This document shows positions 35,591-44,727 of a stretch of 64,000 nucleotides of DNA, piece after piece. How positions within the stretch are numbered: position 1 is the first letter of the stretch; each line of letters opens with the position of its first letter. The DNA is from Salirhabdus sp. Marseille-P4669. Its GTDB lineage: Bacteria > Bacillota > Bacilli > Bacillales > Alkalibacillaceae. The position numbers were made by a program, and so were the translations under genes. The stretch is taken from contig NZ_OEQK01000004.1 in NCBI RefSeq assembly GCF_900240405.1, positions 1-64,000 on the forward strand. Reading direction: 5' to 3'. The notes under the pieces were generated by a model that did not search any database, was not told where the DNA came from, and was given only the letters and a program-made list of their open reading frames with translations.

Positions 35591-36313
35591 ATGCTTGAAG
35601 GACAAGTTGCGATTGTAACAGGAGCCTCCCGTGGCATCGGAAAGGAAATCGCCAAAAGCTTAGCTCAAGCAGGTGTTAAGCTTACCATCACAGGTAGTTC
35701 TGAACAAGTTCATAAAACGAAGAAGGAATTACATGATGCAGGCTTTCATGATGTTTTATCCATTCAAGCGGATGTTGCGAAAGAAAATGAGGTAGAGCAT
35801 GTTGTAGAGGCAACGAAAAATGCGTTTGGTACCATTGATTTATTAGTAAATAATGCTGGAATAGGTTTATTTAAGCCTGTTGAAGAAGTCACGATAGAAG
35901 AATGGAGAAACACGTTTGATGTGAATGTCCAAGGTGTATTTCTATTTACAAAAGCTGTCCTCGGAACAATGAAACAGAAGCAATTTGGTACGATTATTAC
36001 CGTTTCTTCTGATGTTTCCAGATATACGATTCCAAATGGTTCTTTGTATACTGCTACAAAATATGCAATACAAGGCTTTATGGGAAGTGTATCGCAAGAG
36101 GTTCGAGATGACGGTATTCGTGTCGGAACCATTAATCCTGGTATGGTAGATACATACTTTGCGGAAAGCAAGCAAGGGGAATCGCATAAAAAAGACTGGC
36201 TAAAGGTGCACGATATTGCAAATGCTGTTGTATATATGGCAAGCGCACCAAAGTATATGGTAGTGGATGAAATGCACATTCATCCGTTAGTGCATCAATA
36301 TCCGAGAGTCTAA
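35591..36313 (+). CDS. Short-chain dehydrogenase/reductase
   Basis: 240-residue classical SDR with TGASRGIG (NAD(P) loop), NNAG and the catalytic Ser plus YTATK. Starts 12 nt after yhcX with AAAGGAG upstream; probably co-transcribed. The substrate is not predictable; many such enzymes act on ketones or 3-oxoacyl groups. Confidence 0.88.
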   Translation: MLEGQVAIVTGASRGIGKEIAKSLAQAGVKLTITGSSEQVHKTKKELHDAGFHDVLSIQADVAKENEVEHVVEATKNAFGTIDLLVNNAGIGLFKPVEEVTIEEWRNTFDVNVQGVFLFTKAVLGTMKQKQFGTIITVSSDVSRYTIPNGSLYTATKYAIQGFMGSVSQEVRDDGIRVGTINPGMVDTYFAESKQGESHKKDWLKVHDIANAVVYMASAPKYMVVDEMHIHPLVHQYPRV

Positions 36314-36316
36314 TAA

Positions 36317-36342
36317 AAAAGAGAGGGAGCTCCCTCTCTTTT
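36317..36342. terminator. Bidirectional terminator, 26-bp palindrome
   Basis: A perfect palindrome with a GAGCTC centre and A/T tails on both sides, placed between the convergent SDR and yhdB genes. Confidence 0.8.
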
Positions 36343-36369
36343 ACAATTCTGACGTTTCTACTTTTGTTT

Positions 36370-36603
36370 TTAGACATAATATGCAGGTACATCATTTGTA
36401 ATGGCATGCTCTAAATAGTGTATTAAGCTATGATGGGAACCAACCACTGTTTTTTCATCGTAACCGTAATGAAAAGCGTGTAAAAAGGTTTCGATTTTCT
36501 TCGATAAAATGTCATCGTCCGTTCGAACCATTAGTACGAGCAAATCATCCCATTGACCCCACAGTGTATAGTACATCGCTTTGTCATAATCTACAGGATT
36601 CAA
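36370..36603 (-). CDS. yhdB: YhdB-like small protein
   Basis: 77 residues beginning M-N-P-V-D-Y-D-K-A and resembling YhdB of B. subtilis (DYDKA-x-YYT-x-x-x-QWD-x-LL-x-LMVRT). Starts at TTG 36603 with AAAGGGGG upstream, which is why it can be missed. It faces the yhcN/spoVR genes; the proximity of yhdB and spoVR is known in Bacillus. Function unknown, probably sporulation-related by context. Confidence 0.75.
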   Translation of the reverse strand: MNPVDYDKAMYYTLWGQWDDLLVLMVRTDDDILSKKIETFLHAFHYGYDEKTVVGSHHSLIHYLEHAITNDVPAYYV

Positions 36604-36724
36604 TTTCTTTTCCCCCTTTACTCAGGGTTCTTTTTTATTATGCTTCAATACTTGTACTTATTACATGCCCATTTTTGGATGTATAGCCAAACTGGGTGTC
36701 TCAATTTATTGGAAATTCCTTTTC

Positions 36725-36753
36725 GTATAAACACCTTTTGAAGCAACATAATA
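36725..36753 (+). promoter_or_regulatory. Sigma-G-type promoter of yhcN
   Basis: GTATA (36725-36729), 17 nt, CATAATA (36747-36753) match the sigma-F/G consensus GHATR and CATWHTA. The start codon follows 33 nt later. Confidence 0.6.
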
Positions 36754-36785
36754 AAAAGTGAACCATCCTAAAAAGGGGGATTCCA

Positions 36786-37451
36786 ATGAAAAAGATTGCA
36801 TTGCTTGGAGCATCCTTGTTAACTGCCGTAACCCTTGCTGGTTGTGGTGGTGATGCTGAAGAAGGGTTACGAGATCAAAACAATAATGGCTATGGTGTAC
36901 AACCAACAAGATATAATGAGAACACCAATATTGAACCCAATCGTAACCGTCTGCAAATGGACGAGGATGAATTAGGCCCTGATTATTACAATGGCCAAGG
37001 CTTAGGTGATGATGGTGGTCGTAATTTAACGAATAACGACAATAAAGGGAACTATCACAACAACGATGTAAATCGGGAGACAACAAATGAGAACAATAAC
37101 AACACCAATAATAACAATACGGATGAATATGATGTAGCAGATAAAGCTGCTGACCAAATTACAAGTAAAGTGGACGAAGTTGACCGTGCATACGTATTTA
37201 CTGGGCCAGAGAATGCTTATGTAGCGGTTGTGTTAAATAATGGGGAAGAGCTTTCAAACGATGTGGAAAATCGAATCCGTCGAACAGTAAAAGATGCAGA
37301 TAATACAATTGATGATGTATTTATTTCTGCAAACCCAGACTTTTTCCAACGTGCGGAAGGCTATGCAGGGGATTTAGAAGCTGGTGATCCAGTAGAGGGA
37401 TTATTTGATGAAATGGGAGAAATGTTCCGACGTATCTTTCCAAATAACTAA
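36786..37451 (+). CDS. yhcN: YhcN/YlaJ-type sporulation lipoprotein
   Basis: 221 residues: signal peptide and lipobox (LAGC, Cys20), an Asn/Asp/Gly-rich linker with a long Asn/Thr run (about 72-118), and the YhcN/YlaJ domain (about 120-210). Relatives are lipoproteins of the forespore inner membrane that affect germination. GGGGG precedes the ATG and a sigma-G-type promoter lies upstream, consistent with forespore expression. Confidence 0.85.
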   Translation: MKKIALLGASLLTAVTLAGCGGDAEEGLRDQNNNGYGVQPTRYNENTNIEPNRNRLQMDEDELGPDYYNGQGLGDDGGRNLTNNDNKGNYHNNDVNRETTNENNNNTNNNNTDEYDVADKAADQITSKVDEVDRAYVFTGPENAYVAVVLNNGEELSNDVENRIRRTVKDADNTIDDVFISANPDFFQRAEGYAGDLEAGDPVEGLFDEMGEMFRRIFPNN

Positions 37452-37482
37452 AAAAACGAGGGTGTCTGCCCTCGTTTTTTTC
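37451..37482 (+). terminator. Intrinsic terminator of yhcN
   Basis: AAAAAACGAGGG (37451-37462) pairs with CCCTCGTTTTTT (37469-37480); it begins at the stop codon. Confidence 0.88.
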
Positions 37483-37499
37483 TTTGCCCAAAATTAGTA

Positions 37500-37528
37500 G
37501 AAATGAAAAACACTCTCCTTCATACAAT
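37500..37528 (+). promoter_or_regulatory. Sigma-E-type promoter of spoVR
   Basis: The -10 CATACAAT (37521-37528) is an exact match to CATACANT; the -35 region at 37500-37506 (GAAATGA) is weak at 14-nt spacing. B. subtilis spoVR is sigma-E dependent, and the start is 40 nt downstream. Confidence 0.55.
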
Positions 37529-37568
37529 GTATGTAACAAATTTTTTTTACTAAGGGGAGATTGGAACC

Positions 37569-38981
37569 GTGAATAACGTTCAGGAAAGGGAACTCGAGAA
37601 AGCCATACGTGAAATAACGGAAATAGCTGAAGGTTTTGGTCTCGATTTTTATGCAATGCGTTATGAAATCTGTCCTTCCGATATTATTTACACATTTGGA
37701 GCTTATGGAATGCCAACACGATTTTCTCATTGGAGCTTTGGAAAACAATTTCATAAGATGAAGCTTCAAGAAGAATTAGGTTTAAGTAAAATATATGAAT
37801 TAGTAATTAATTCGGATCCTTGTTATGCCTTTTTATTGAACTCCAATAGTCTAATTCAAAATAAGCTCATTGTAGCCCATGTATTAGCTCACAGTGATTT
37901 CTTCAAAAACAATATTCGTTTTCAGAACACAAATGGAGATATGGTCGAAAGCATGGCAGCTACAGCAGATCGGATAAAACAATACGAGAAGGAATACGGC
38001 CAAAAAGAAGTAGAAAGCTTTTTGGATGCTGTTCTTGCAATTCAAGAGCATATCGACCCAACCTTATTAAAGACCTATAATACGGAGAACAAAGAGAAAA
38101 CCCATCCTAAATCAACATCTAAAAAAGCTTTAGAATATGATGACCTTTGGCGATTAGATGAGGATTATGTTAGAGAAAAAGTCTCACCACGAAAACCAAA
38201 TCAAATACCTCCACAACCAGAAAAAGACCTCTTACTCTTTATTGAAGAATATAGTCGAGAGCTGGAAGACTGGCAGCGGGATATTTTAACCATGATGAGG
38301 CTGGAAATGCTGTATTTTTGGCCACAATTGGAGACGAAAATCATGAACGAAGGCTGGGCTTCGTATTGGCATTCCCGCATATTACGTGAAATGGATTTAA
38401 CAAGTGATGAATCCATTGAATTCGCCAAGCTTCATTCTAGTGTCATTGCACCTTCTAGAACATCCATTAATCCATATCGACTAGGAATCACTATATTTGA
38501 AGATATTGAAAAGCGCTACAACAATCCAACAGAGGAAATGAAAAAAAGAGGGGTAACACCTGGCTCTGGACGTGAAAAATTGTTTGAGGTTAGAGAAATC
38601 GAATCCGATATTTCCTTTATTCGTAATTATTTAACGAAGGATATTGTTCGGGATGAGGATTTATATTTATTCCAAAAGCAAGGAAGAGAATATAAAATTG
38701 TCGATAAAGATTGGACGGAGGTTCGAGATCAACTCATTACCATGCGCGTCAATGGGGGATTCCCGTATATTACGGTTGAAAATGGTGATTATTTACGAAA
38801 TGGGGAGTTGTATTTAAAGCATCATTATGAAGGGGTTGAATTAGATATTCAATACCTTGAAAGAACCATGCCATATATACATCAATTGTGGGGAAGAACG
38901 GTTCATATGGAAACAGTGGTTGAAGATAAAGAGGTTGTGTTTAGTTTTAAGGAAGGAACGATTAAGAAGAAATATATATGA
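37569..38981 (+). CDS. spoVR: Stage V sporulation protein R
   Basis: 470-residue SpoVR family protein needed for normal spore cortex in Bacillus; biochemistry unknown. Characteristic segments include [30 protein letters not shown] near the N-terminus, [20 protein letters not shown] and the C-terminal [15 protein letters not shown] start at 37569 with GGGGAG upstream. A sigma-E-like -10 precedes it and yhdB/yhcN flank it. Confidence 0.95.
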   Translation: MNNVQERELEKAIREITEIAEGFGLDFYAMRYEICPSDIIYTFGAYGMPTRFSHWSFGKQFHKMKLQEELGLSKIYELVINSDPCYAFLLNSNSLIQNKLIVAHVLAHSDFFKNNIRFQNTNGDMVESMAATADRIKQYEKEYGQKEVESFLDAVLAIQEHIDPTLLKTYNTENKEKTHPKSTSKKALEYDDLWRLDEDYVREKVSPRKPNQIPPQPEKDLLLFIEEYSRELEDWQRDILTMMRLEMLYFWPQLETKIMNEGWASYWHSRILREMDLTSDESIEFAKLHSSVIAPSRTSINPYRLGITIFEDIEKRYNNPTEEMKKRGVTPGSGREKLFEVREIESDISFIRNYLTKDIVRDEDLYLFQKQGREYKIVDKDWTEVRDQLITMRVNGGFPYITVENGDYLRNGELYLKHHYEGVELDIQYLERTMPYIHQLWGRTVHMETVVEDKEVVFSFKEGTIKKKYI

Positions 38982-39010
38982 AATAATATATAACATAGAA
39001 AATATTAAGA

Positions 39011-39048
39011 AATAGCATATCAAATAGTATGTTGGTATGCTATTTTTA
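39011..39048 (+). terminator. Terminator of spoVR
   Basis: AATAGCATA (39011-39019) with TATGCTATT (39036-39044) and a T-run. Confidence 0.65.
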
Positions 39049-39133
39049 TTGTTGAATGAGTTCAAGCTTCTAAGTAACAATAGTACAAGGCCAATTGCGA
39101 ATGAATTGACCATTACGATATAAGTTTATTATT

Positions 39134-39210
39134 CTATATAAGCAAGTAAATAAAGATTTACATGTTTTATTTTCATTCAATATATAAGCATATTCTTATT
39201 TGCTTATATA
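39134..39210 (+). promoter_or_regulatory. ars operator and promoter
   Basis: TATATAAGCA (39181-39190) and TGCTTATATA (39201-39210) are perfect 10-bp inverted arms around a 10-nt centre. A third half-site, CTATATAAGCA (39134-39144), lies upstream. TTTACA (39157-39162) and TATATA (39181-39186, 18-nt spacer) form a promoter whose -10 is inside the palindrome, so ArsR binding should block polymerase. Confidence 0.65.
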
Positions 39211-39226
39211 GAAAGGGGGAAGGAAT

Positions 39227-39571
39227 ATGACTACGAAGCAGGTTGAAGTGGAGAAAGCGGCTACTACGTTAAAATTGCTTGGGGACAAAACAAGGCTATC
39301 CATGGTTCATATTTTGGTTAATCATGAATGTTGTGTGTGTGAATTTGTAGAGTTATTCCAAATGAGTCAACCTGCCATTAGTCAACATCTCCGTAAGTTG
39401 AAGGATGTTGGCTTGGTTAAGGAAACTAGAAGAGGACAATGGGTATTCTATTCAATAAACAAGCAAAGCGATGTTTATCCATTACTTCAAAGTATTTTAG
39501 AGCATATCCCCAATCCAGGCTTTCAATTAAAAGAATTAGAGAAAAAGGGACTTCGCATCATTTGTGAATAA
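39227..39571 (+). CDS. arsR: Arsenic-responsive repressor ArsR
   Basis: 114-residue ArsR/SmtB winged helix repressor. The metal-binding segment ECCVCEF (Cys35, Cys36, Cys38) is the arsenite site, extended by one Cys compared with ELCVCDL. The DNA-recognition helix is [26 protein letters not shown] precedes the ATG. First gene of arsR-arsB-arsC, with an operator just upstream. Confidence 0.93.
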   Translation: MTTKQVEVEKAATTLKLLGDKTRLSMVHILVNHECCVCEFVELFQMSQPAISQHLRKLKDVGLVKETRRGQWVFYSINKQSDVYPLLQSILEHIPNPGFQLKELEKKGLRIICE

Positions 39572-39585
39572 TTGGAGGGAGAAAA

Positions 39586-40881
39586 TTGACCGTAACGATT
39601 TTAGCATCTTTGATATTTCTCATTACACTCATCCTAGTCATTTGGCAACCGAGTAATCTCTCCATTGGATGGTCTGCCTGTGGTGGAGCAGTTATCGCTT
39701 TAGTGTTGGGAGTTGTTGATTTTACGGACGTTATAGATGTAACATCGATTGTTTGGAACGCTACACTTGCTTTTGTTGCTATTATTTTAATTTCCTTAAT
39801 ACTAGATGAAATTGGTTTTTTTGAGTGGGCGGCACTACATATGGCTAGAGCTGCTAAAGGACATGGCCGTCGAATGTTTGTATTTGTATCTTTATTAGGT
39901 GCAATTGTTGCGGCATTCTTTGCCAATGATGGCGCAGCGCTCATTCTAACACCAATTGTACTAGCGATGGTTCGTAATTTGAAATTTAGTGAGAAAATGG
40001 TTTTTCCATTTATTATGGCAAGTGGATTTATTGCAGATACAACGTCCTTACCATTAATCGTTAGTAACCTCGTTAATATTGTATCCGCAGACTTTTTTAA
40101 CATTGGATTTATTGAATATGCAACGAGAATGATCATACCGAACTTATTTTCATTATTGGCAAGTATAATCGTTTTATTTCTATATTTCCGAAAAAGCATT
40201 CCACGAAAGTACGATTTGGATAATTTGAAGGTGCCGAGTGAAGCGATAAAAGATCCTAGAATGTTTAAAATGTCCTGGTATGTCTTATTTATCCTTTTAA
40301 TCGGTTACTTTGTCAGTGAATTTTGGAGTATTCCAGTTTCCATTATAGCGGGCTTCATTGCTATTTTCTTTCTTTTAATGGCAAACAACAGTCCCGCTGT
40401 TCAAACTAAGAAGGTAATTAATGGAGCTCCTTGGAATATTGTATTTTTCTCCATTGGGATGTACGTCGTCGTCTATGGATTACGTAATGCGGGTCTCACA
40501 TCCTTATTAGCTGAGGTTATTCAGTATACAGCTGAGCAAGGATTATTTATCGCAACTGTTGGTATGGGATTTATAGCTGCTATTCTCTCGTCCCTTATGA
40601 ACAATATGCCAACCGTCATGATTGATGCGATTGCAATTGCAGATACGAATACGAATGGTGTGATACGTGAGGCGTTGATTTATGCGAATGTTATTGGCTC
40701 AGATCTTGGACCAAAAATTACACCAATTGGGTCTTTAGCAACATTATTATGGTTACATGTTTTATCCCAAAAAGGGGTTAAGATTTCTTGGGGAACGTAT
40801 TTTAAAACAGGTATCCTTTTAACCATTCCAGTATTAATTATCACGTTAATCGGACTATACCTAACCTTATTACTAACTTAG
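39586..40881 (+). CDS. arsB: Arsenite efflux permease ArsB
   Basis: Twelve-helix arsenite/antimonite exporter of the ArsB type (431 residues), with the paired motifs [14 protein letters not shown] and [13 protein letters not shown] and [20 protein letters not shown]. Starts with TTG 39586 and GGAGGGAG, 14 nt after arsR. Confidence 0.93.
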   Translation: MTVTILASLIFLITLILVIWQPSNLSIGWSACGGAVIALVLGVVDFTDVIDVTSIVWNATLAFVAIILISLILDEIGFFEWAALHMARAAKGHGRRMFVFVSLLGAIVAAFFANDGAALILTPIVLAMVRNLKFSEKMVFPFIMASGFIADTTSLPLIVSNLVNIVSADFFNIGFIEYATRMIIPNLFSLLASIIVLFLYFRKSIPRKYDLDNLKVPSEAIKDPRMFKMSWYVLFILLIGYFVSEFWSIPVSIIAGFIAIFFLLMANNSPAVQTKKVINGAPWNIVFFSIGMYVVVYGLRNAGLTSLLAEVIQYTAEQGLFIATVGMGFIAAILSSLMNNMPTVMIDAIAIADTNTNGVIREALIYANVIGSDLGPKITPIGSLATLLWLHVLSQKGVKISWGTYFKTGILLTIPVLIITLIGLYLTLLLT

Positions 40882-40960
40882 GTTGAACTTATTACGTGGT
40901 AATTCTCGATATCAATTTGAATGCAGTAACAAAATATTAATGTTAAAGGAGAAGATCAAA

Positions 40961-41383
40961 ATGTCTGAGAAAAAAACAATATACTTTTTATGCACAGGTA
41001 ATTCTTGCAGAAGCCAAATGGCAGAGGGGTGGGCAAAGAAACACCTAGGTGAGGAATGGATTGTAAAAAGCGCAGGAATCGAAGCGCATGGTCTAAACCC
41101 TAATGCTGTAAAGGCGATGAATGAAGCGGGGATTGATATTTCGAATCAAACATCAGATATTATGGATTTGGAAATTTTAAACAATGCTGATTTTGTTGTC
41201 ACTTTATGTGGGGATGCTGTGGACAAATGTCCAACGACACCTCCACATGTGAAGCGTAATCATTGGGGATTCGATGATCCAGCTAAAGCGGAAGGCACGG
41301 ATGAAGAAAAGTGGGCAGTATTTCAAAGGGTTCGAGATCAGATTGGTGAGCGGATCAAGCAATTTGCTGATACAGGGAAATAA
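40961..41383 (+). CDS. arsC: Thioredoxin-coupled arsenate reductase ArsC
   Basis: Low-molecular-weight phosphatase fold reductase turning arsenate into arsenite. From ATG 40961 (AAAGGAG 8 nt upstream) it has 140 residues with the P-loop CTGNSCRS (Cys11, Cys16) and the redox pair Cys83/Cys90 ([10 protein letters not shown]). The frame extends to 40883 without a ribosome site. Last gene of the ars operon. Confidence 0.94.
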   Translation: MSEKKTIYFLCTGNSCRSQMAEGWAKKHLGEEWIVKSAGIEAHGLNPNAVKAMNEAGIDISNQTSDIMDLEILNNADFVVTLCGDAVDKCPTTPPHVKRNHWGFDDPAKAEGTDEEKWAVFQRVRDQIGERIKQFADTGK

Positions 41384-41435
41384 CGAAGTAAAACACATAA
41401 AATATTGCAGATAATGATTTAAATACGTTGTTTAT

Positions 41436-41471
41436 AGAGAATTCCAAGATGGAAAGGGAATTCTCTTTTTC
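41436..41471 (+). terminator. Terminator of arsRBC
   Basis: AGAGAATTCC (41436-41445) with GGAATTCTCT (41457-41466) and a T-run. Confidence 0.82.
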
Positions 41472-41646
41472 ATATTTTGGGTATTATGTACGTTAAAATA
41501 GGCTTTTTCAGTGATGTTATTTGCACCGCAATAATAAAAGAAAATTTTCGAGCTAACTCCCTACACTCGATCAAAAATCTCTTGCCAAATGCAATTCCAT
41601 TGTTATAAAATGGCATAATATCTTTTTTTGGAGAAGGGGATCAGTT

Positions 41647-42429
41647 GTGAAACAATATGACGCGGTAAATACGATTGTAGAAAGCTTGAAAAAGGATGAC
41701 TATGTAAAAGCAATTTTTTTAAAGGGTTCTATGGGGCGAGGAGAGGAAGATCAACATTCAGATGTGGATCTATATGTACTAGTAGAAGAACAAAATGAGC
41801 AAGTTTTCTTAGAAAATAGACTTATGCATTTACGAGCATATGGAGAGCTTTTATTTTATGATGATATTTTTATTATTGCACCACAAATTATCGCTGTGTA
41901 CGATAATATGCTCCATTTAGATTTATTTACGGTAACAGAAAAGACGTTTAAGGAGAAAGATTATTTTAAAGTTTTGTTTGACCCAGAAGGTCGATTGCAA
42001 AAATTTGATGCTACGCAAAATTTAACATTAACCTATGAAGAATATCGTGATGATGTAATGGATGTGGCTTGGTTTTTATTTCAATACAAAAAGTCCAAAG
42101 CAAGAGAAAATGATATTTGGTCTATTTCCATGCTGCATCATACAATGACGCATTTAGCCAGAGTGCTATTACATAACTATTGTCCTAATCGTGCGCAACT
42201 TGGGTTGAAGACGTTGGAAGCTACCTTACCTCAATCGCTAAAACGGAATATACATATCATTCTTCAGTATATAACTCCGAAAGAGCATAAACATGCAGAA
42301 ATTCTCATTCAACGTCTGGTAGCTAATGAAGTAGACTGGATTATTTCTACCCTAAATAAGGAAGATCAAATGAAGCTTTATCCCTTCCTCTCCAAAATGA
42401 TAATACAACAAGAACCTTTGAGCAAATAA
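41647..42429 (+). CDS. Pol-beta type nucleotidyltransferase
   Basis: 260-residue protein with a nucleotidyltransferase fold near the N-terminus: GS at 27-28 and the metal ligands Asp39 and Asp41 (HSDVDLYV). The rest is helical, with His-rich ISMLHHTMTHLARVLLHN. Similar proteins include aminoglycoside nucleotidyltransferases and many uncharacterised ones. GTG start with GGAGAAGGGG upstream. Whether it modifies an antibiotic or another substrate cannot be told. Confidence 0.8.
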   Translation: MKQYDAVNTIVESLKKDDYVKAIFLKGSMGRGEEDQHSDVDLYVLVEEQNEQVFLENRLMHLRAYGELLFYDDIFIIAPQIIAVYDNMLHLDLFTVTEKTFKEKDYFKVLFDPEGRLQKFDATQNLTLTYEEYRDDVMDVAWFLFQYKKSKARENDIWSISMLHHTMTHLARVLLHNYCPNRAQLGLKTLEATLPQSLKRNIHIILQYITPKEHKHAEILIQRLVANEVDWIISTLNKEDQMKLYPFLSKMIIQQEPLSK

Positions 42430-42454
42430 CGCTTGGATAATTCCAAGCGTTTAC
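42428..42454. terminator. Bidirectional hairpin between convergent genes
   Basis: AACGCTTGG (42428-42436) pairs with CCAAGCGTT (42443-42451). It spans the end of the nucleotidyltransferase gene and the stop codon of the small minus-strand gene. Confidence 0.55.
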
Positions 42455-42600
42455 TCCTTTATACCTTCTAACCACTCTTTATAACATTCAGGGCAAAGTT
42501 TTTTTTCCAGCTCCTCCTCGTGATAAAAAAACGATATGGGATGGAAAGAGTCGGTATCTGTTATTGCTTGATCACAATAAAAACAAGAATCGCTATTCAA
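42451..42600 (-). CDS. 49-residue zinc-ribbon protein (short gene)
   Basis: A 49-residue frame with two CxxC pairs (CFYC near 6-9 and CPEC near 36-39) spaced about 27 residues apart, the classic layout of a small zinc ribbon. The codons between are rich in His and Glu. TTG start at 42600 has GGAGGG 6 nt upstream. It is too short for routine ORF listing. I do not know a named family; zinc binding is inferred. Confidence 0.65.
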   Translation of the reverse strand: MNSDSCFYCDQAITDTDSFHPISFFYHEEELEKKLCPECYKEWLEGIKE

Positions 42601-42814
42601 AATTTGCCCTCCTCATCATTAGATATCATAATGGATAAGCTTATTTTATTCAGAAGGCTATTCATTTTACAATGTAAATAAATCCATCTTCAATTTAAGT
42701 CCTCCACATAAAGCATATGGAACATGTTTATTCTACTACAGATAATTCCCAACTATAAAAACTTCAAAATAACGGAAAATATAAACGATTATCCGTAAAA
42801 AGGAGGTCATTTTA

Positions 42815-43549
42815 ATGATACAAAAACGGATATCCATTGTTCTATTTAGTGCGATGTTATTGATCTTCACAGCCTGTGGGGATGATGCTCAAAACAATAA
42901 CGAAGATAACACCATATCAAGCATGAGTACGGATTCAACAAGTCAAAAATATCCACACACAAAACCAGTCCGTATTCAAGAGGCTAAATATAAATTTATT
43001 GTAAATGCGAATCGAGGTAATCAACAACAAGCAACTCAACAACAGCAGCAAACACAGCAACAACAGCAAGCGCAGCAACAGCCACAGCAACAACAGCAAG
43101 CCCAACCAGAACAACAACAGCAACAACAACAACAAGCACAACAACCAGCTCAACAACAACAAACAAACAATGTAAGTGAAACAGAACGTCGAGTAGTGGA
43201 ATTAACCAATGCAGAAAGACGTAAACAAGGACTACCGGACTTACAATTAGATGTGAAGCTAAGTCAAGTAGCAAGAGAAAAGTCTAATGATATGCAAAAT
43301 AAAGGATATTTCTCTCACACAAGTCCAACATATGGTTCTCCATTCGATATGATGAGAGACTTTGGCATTTCTTATCAGGCTGCGGGAGAAAACATTGCGC
43401 AAGGTCAAAAATCACCAGAAGAAGTAGTACAAGCATGGATGAATAGTGAAGGACATCGAAAAAATATCATGAACCCAGAATTTACCCATATTGGTGTAGG
43501 ACATGAAACAACGGCTAATCATTGGACACAAATGTTTATTAAAAAATAA
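42815..43549 (+). CDS. CAP-domain lipoprotein with poly-Gln linker
   Basis: 244 residues: signal peptide and lipobox (FTAC, Cys21), a 50-residue linker made almost only of Gln with Ala/Pro (about 70-120; CAA/CAG codons), and a CAP/SCP domain closely similar to that of the LysM-CAP protein at 6144 (NKGYFSHTSPTYGSPF, EEVVQAWMNS-x-GHRKNI). YkwD-type. AAAGGAGG before the ATG. The Gln tract probably spans the wall; length variation by repeat slippage is possible. Confidence 0.88.
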   Translation: MIQKRISIVLFSAMLLIFTACGDDAQNNNEDNTISSMSTDSTSQKYPHTKPVRIQEAKYKFIVNANRGNQQQATQQQQQTQQQQQAQQQPQQQQQAQPEQQQQQQQQAQQPAQQQQTNNVSETERRVVELTNAERRKQGLPDLQLDVKLSQVAREKSNDMQNKGYFSHTSPTYGSPFDMMRDFGISYQAAGENIAQGQKSPEEVVQAWMNSEGHRKNIMNPEFTHIGVGHETTANHWTQMFIKK

Positions 43550-43556
43550 ATTTCCG

Positions 43557-43594
43557 AAACAGCACTTTTATCATAAAAAAGTGCTGTTTTTTTA
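43557..43594 (+). terminator. Terminator of the CAP lipoprotein gene
   Basis: AAACAGCACTTTT (43557-43569) with AAAAGTGCTGTTT (43577-43589) and a T-run. Confidence 0.88.
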
Positions 43595-43753
43595 CTTGAG
43601 AATATTTTTGTTATTTCCAAATACAATTCCAAATACAATTTACATTATGTTTTGTAAGAAAATGTTCAAAAAAAGATTTAGAAAATTCATATATTATTTG
43701 ATACAATAGTAGAAAGGGAAAATCTTTTCCAAGAGAGGGGTAGAGCCTAAAGA

Positions 43754-43945
43754 ATGGATGTGGAAGATAAAAGGATATCGAAGCTGTATCGCAAAATTTT
43801 AACTTCCAGTGAAATGATAGGTCTCATTACTTACCAAAAGCTAGATGAAGATACTCAGCAAAAGGTGAAGGCAAAAATGATTGAAAATGGATCTGATTCA
43901 GCACGAAAAGTACTTATGCGACTGCAATATATTCAAAAAGAGTAA
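43754..43945 (+). CDS. Small hypothetical protein (63 residues)
   Basis: Basic, helical, soluble protein with no recognised domain. GAGAGGGG lies about 13 nt before the ATG, so initiation is likely modest. It is 35 nt upstream of the SCP2 gene and may be co-transcribed. Confidence 0.55.
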   Translation: MDVEDKRISKLYRKILTSSEMIGLITYQKLDEDTQQKVKAKMIENGSDSARKVLMRLQYIQKE

Positions 43946-43980
43946 AAGATTAAATTGAAGTAAAAGTAAGGGGAAGAACA

Positions 43981-44307
43981 ATGTCTATCCAAGTCCAGTT
44001 GGAAAAATTTGTGGAAAAAGTAAACAACAACCCAGAACATATACAAGAGGAAAAAGATCGTGTTTTTCAAATAGATCTAAAGGATAATCTTTCACTACAA
44101 ATTATTTTAAAAGATGGTAAAGTGGAAGTCGTTCAGGGGACAATTGCTGAGCCAGAAGTTACACTAACAATGTCGGATAAAAGCTTCGAAAAATTACTTA
44201 ACGATGACCTTAATACAACAATGGCGTTTATGACTGGAAACTTGAAAGTAAACGGAAGTGTAGGTCTAGCCTTAAAACTTCAAGACATTGTCAAACGATA
44301 TCAATAA
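43981..44307 (+). CDS. SCP2 sterol-carrier-like protein
   Basis: 108-residue protein consisting of one SCP2 domain (LSLQIILKDGKVEVVQG, then DxxLTMSDKSFEKLL, FMTGNLKVNGSVGLALKL), which binds lipids or acyl-CoA in a hydrophobic tunnel. GGGGAAG before the ATG. Function in bacteria uncertain. Confidence 0.85.
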   Translation: MSIQVQLEKFVEKVNNNPEHIQEEKDRVFQIDLKDNLSLQIILKDGKVEVVQGTIAEPEVTLTMSDKSFEKLLNDDLNTTMAFMTGNLKVNGSVGLALKLQDIVKRYQ

Positions 44308-44336
44308 CAGGAACAACTTTGTTCCTGTTTTTTTAT
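44306..44336 (+). terminator. Terminator of the SCP2 gene
   Basis: AACAGGAAC pairs with GTTCCTGTT, followed by seven T. Confidence 0.82.
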
Positions 44337-44410
44337 ATTAATGGATAGACGTAAAAGGCAGATTAAGCGTAAAATAAAAGTGATTACTTCAAGTTGTTAA
44401 GGAGTTTAAG

Positions 44411-44671
44411 ATGCATTATACATATATGTTGCGTTGTGGAGATCAATCCTTGTATACCGGTTATACAAATCGTCTTGAATATCGAGTTAAGATGCACCAA
44501 GAAGGAAAAGGTGCGAAGTATACGCGTGGTAGAGGGCCAGTAAAGCTTGTCTATGTAGAAGGCTTTGAGTCTAAGTCCGATGCATTAATGCGGGAGTATG
44601 AAATTAAACAATTACCAAAGCACGTAAAAGAAAAATTAGTAGAGGAATATAATAGAAAGAAAATAAAATAA
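44411..44671 (+). CDS. GIY-YIG nuclease-fold protein (YazA/UPF0213-like)
   Basis: 86 residues forming a single GIY-YIG domain: YTYMLRCGDQSLYTGYT with the paired Tyr, Arg in the central helix region and Glu near the end (MREYEIKQLPKH). Same group as B. subtilis YazA. Nuclease activity is unproven in the group. AAGGAG before the ATG. Confidence 0.87.
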   Translation: MHYTYMLRCGDQSLYTGYTNRLEYRVKMHQEGKGAKYTRGRGPVKLVYVEGFESKSDALMREYEIKQLPKHVKEKLVEEYNRKKIK

Positions 44672-44727
44672 CTAGACGTTATGGTTAAAATCCTTTATAA
44701 TCCTCATTAGATAATCAAATAAAACAA

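Noticed and set aside
43021-43165. Tandem repeats considered as a CRISPR array or non-coding microsatellite
   Set aside because: They are CAA/CAG codons in frame within the CAP lipoprotein gene, encoding the poly-Gln linker.
42935-43274. Minus-strand ORFs rich in Leu/Val
   Set aside because: They are antisense translations of the poly-Gln codons.
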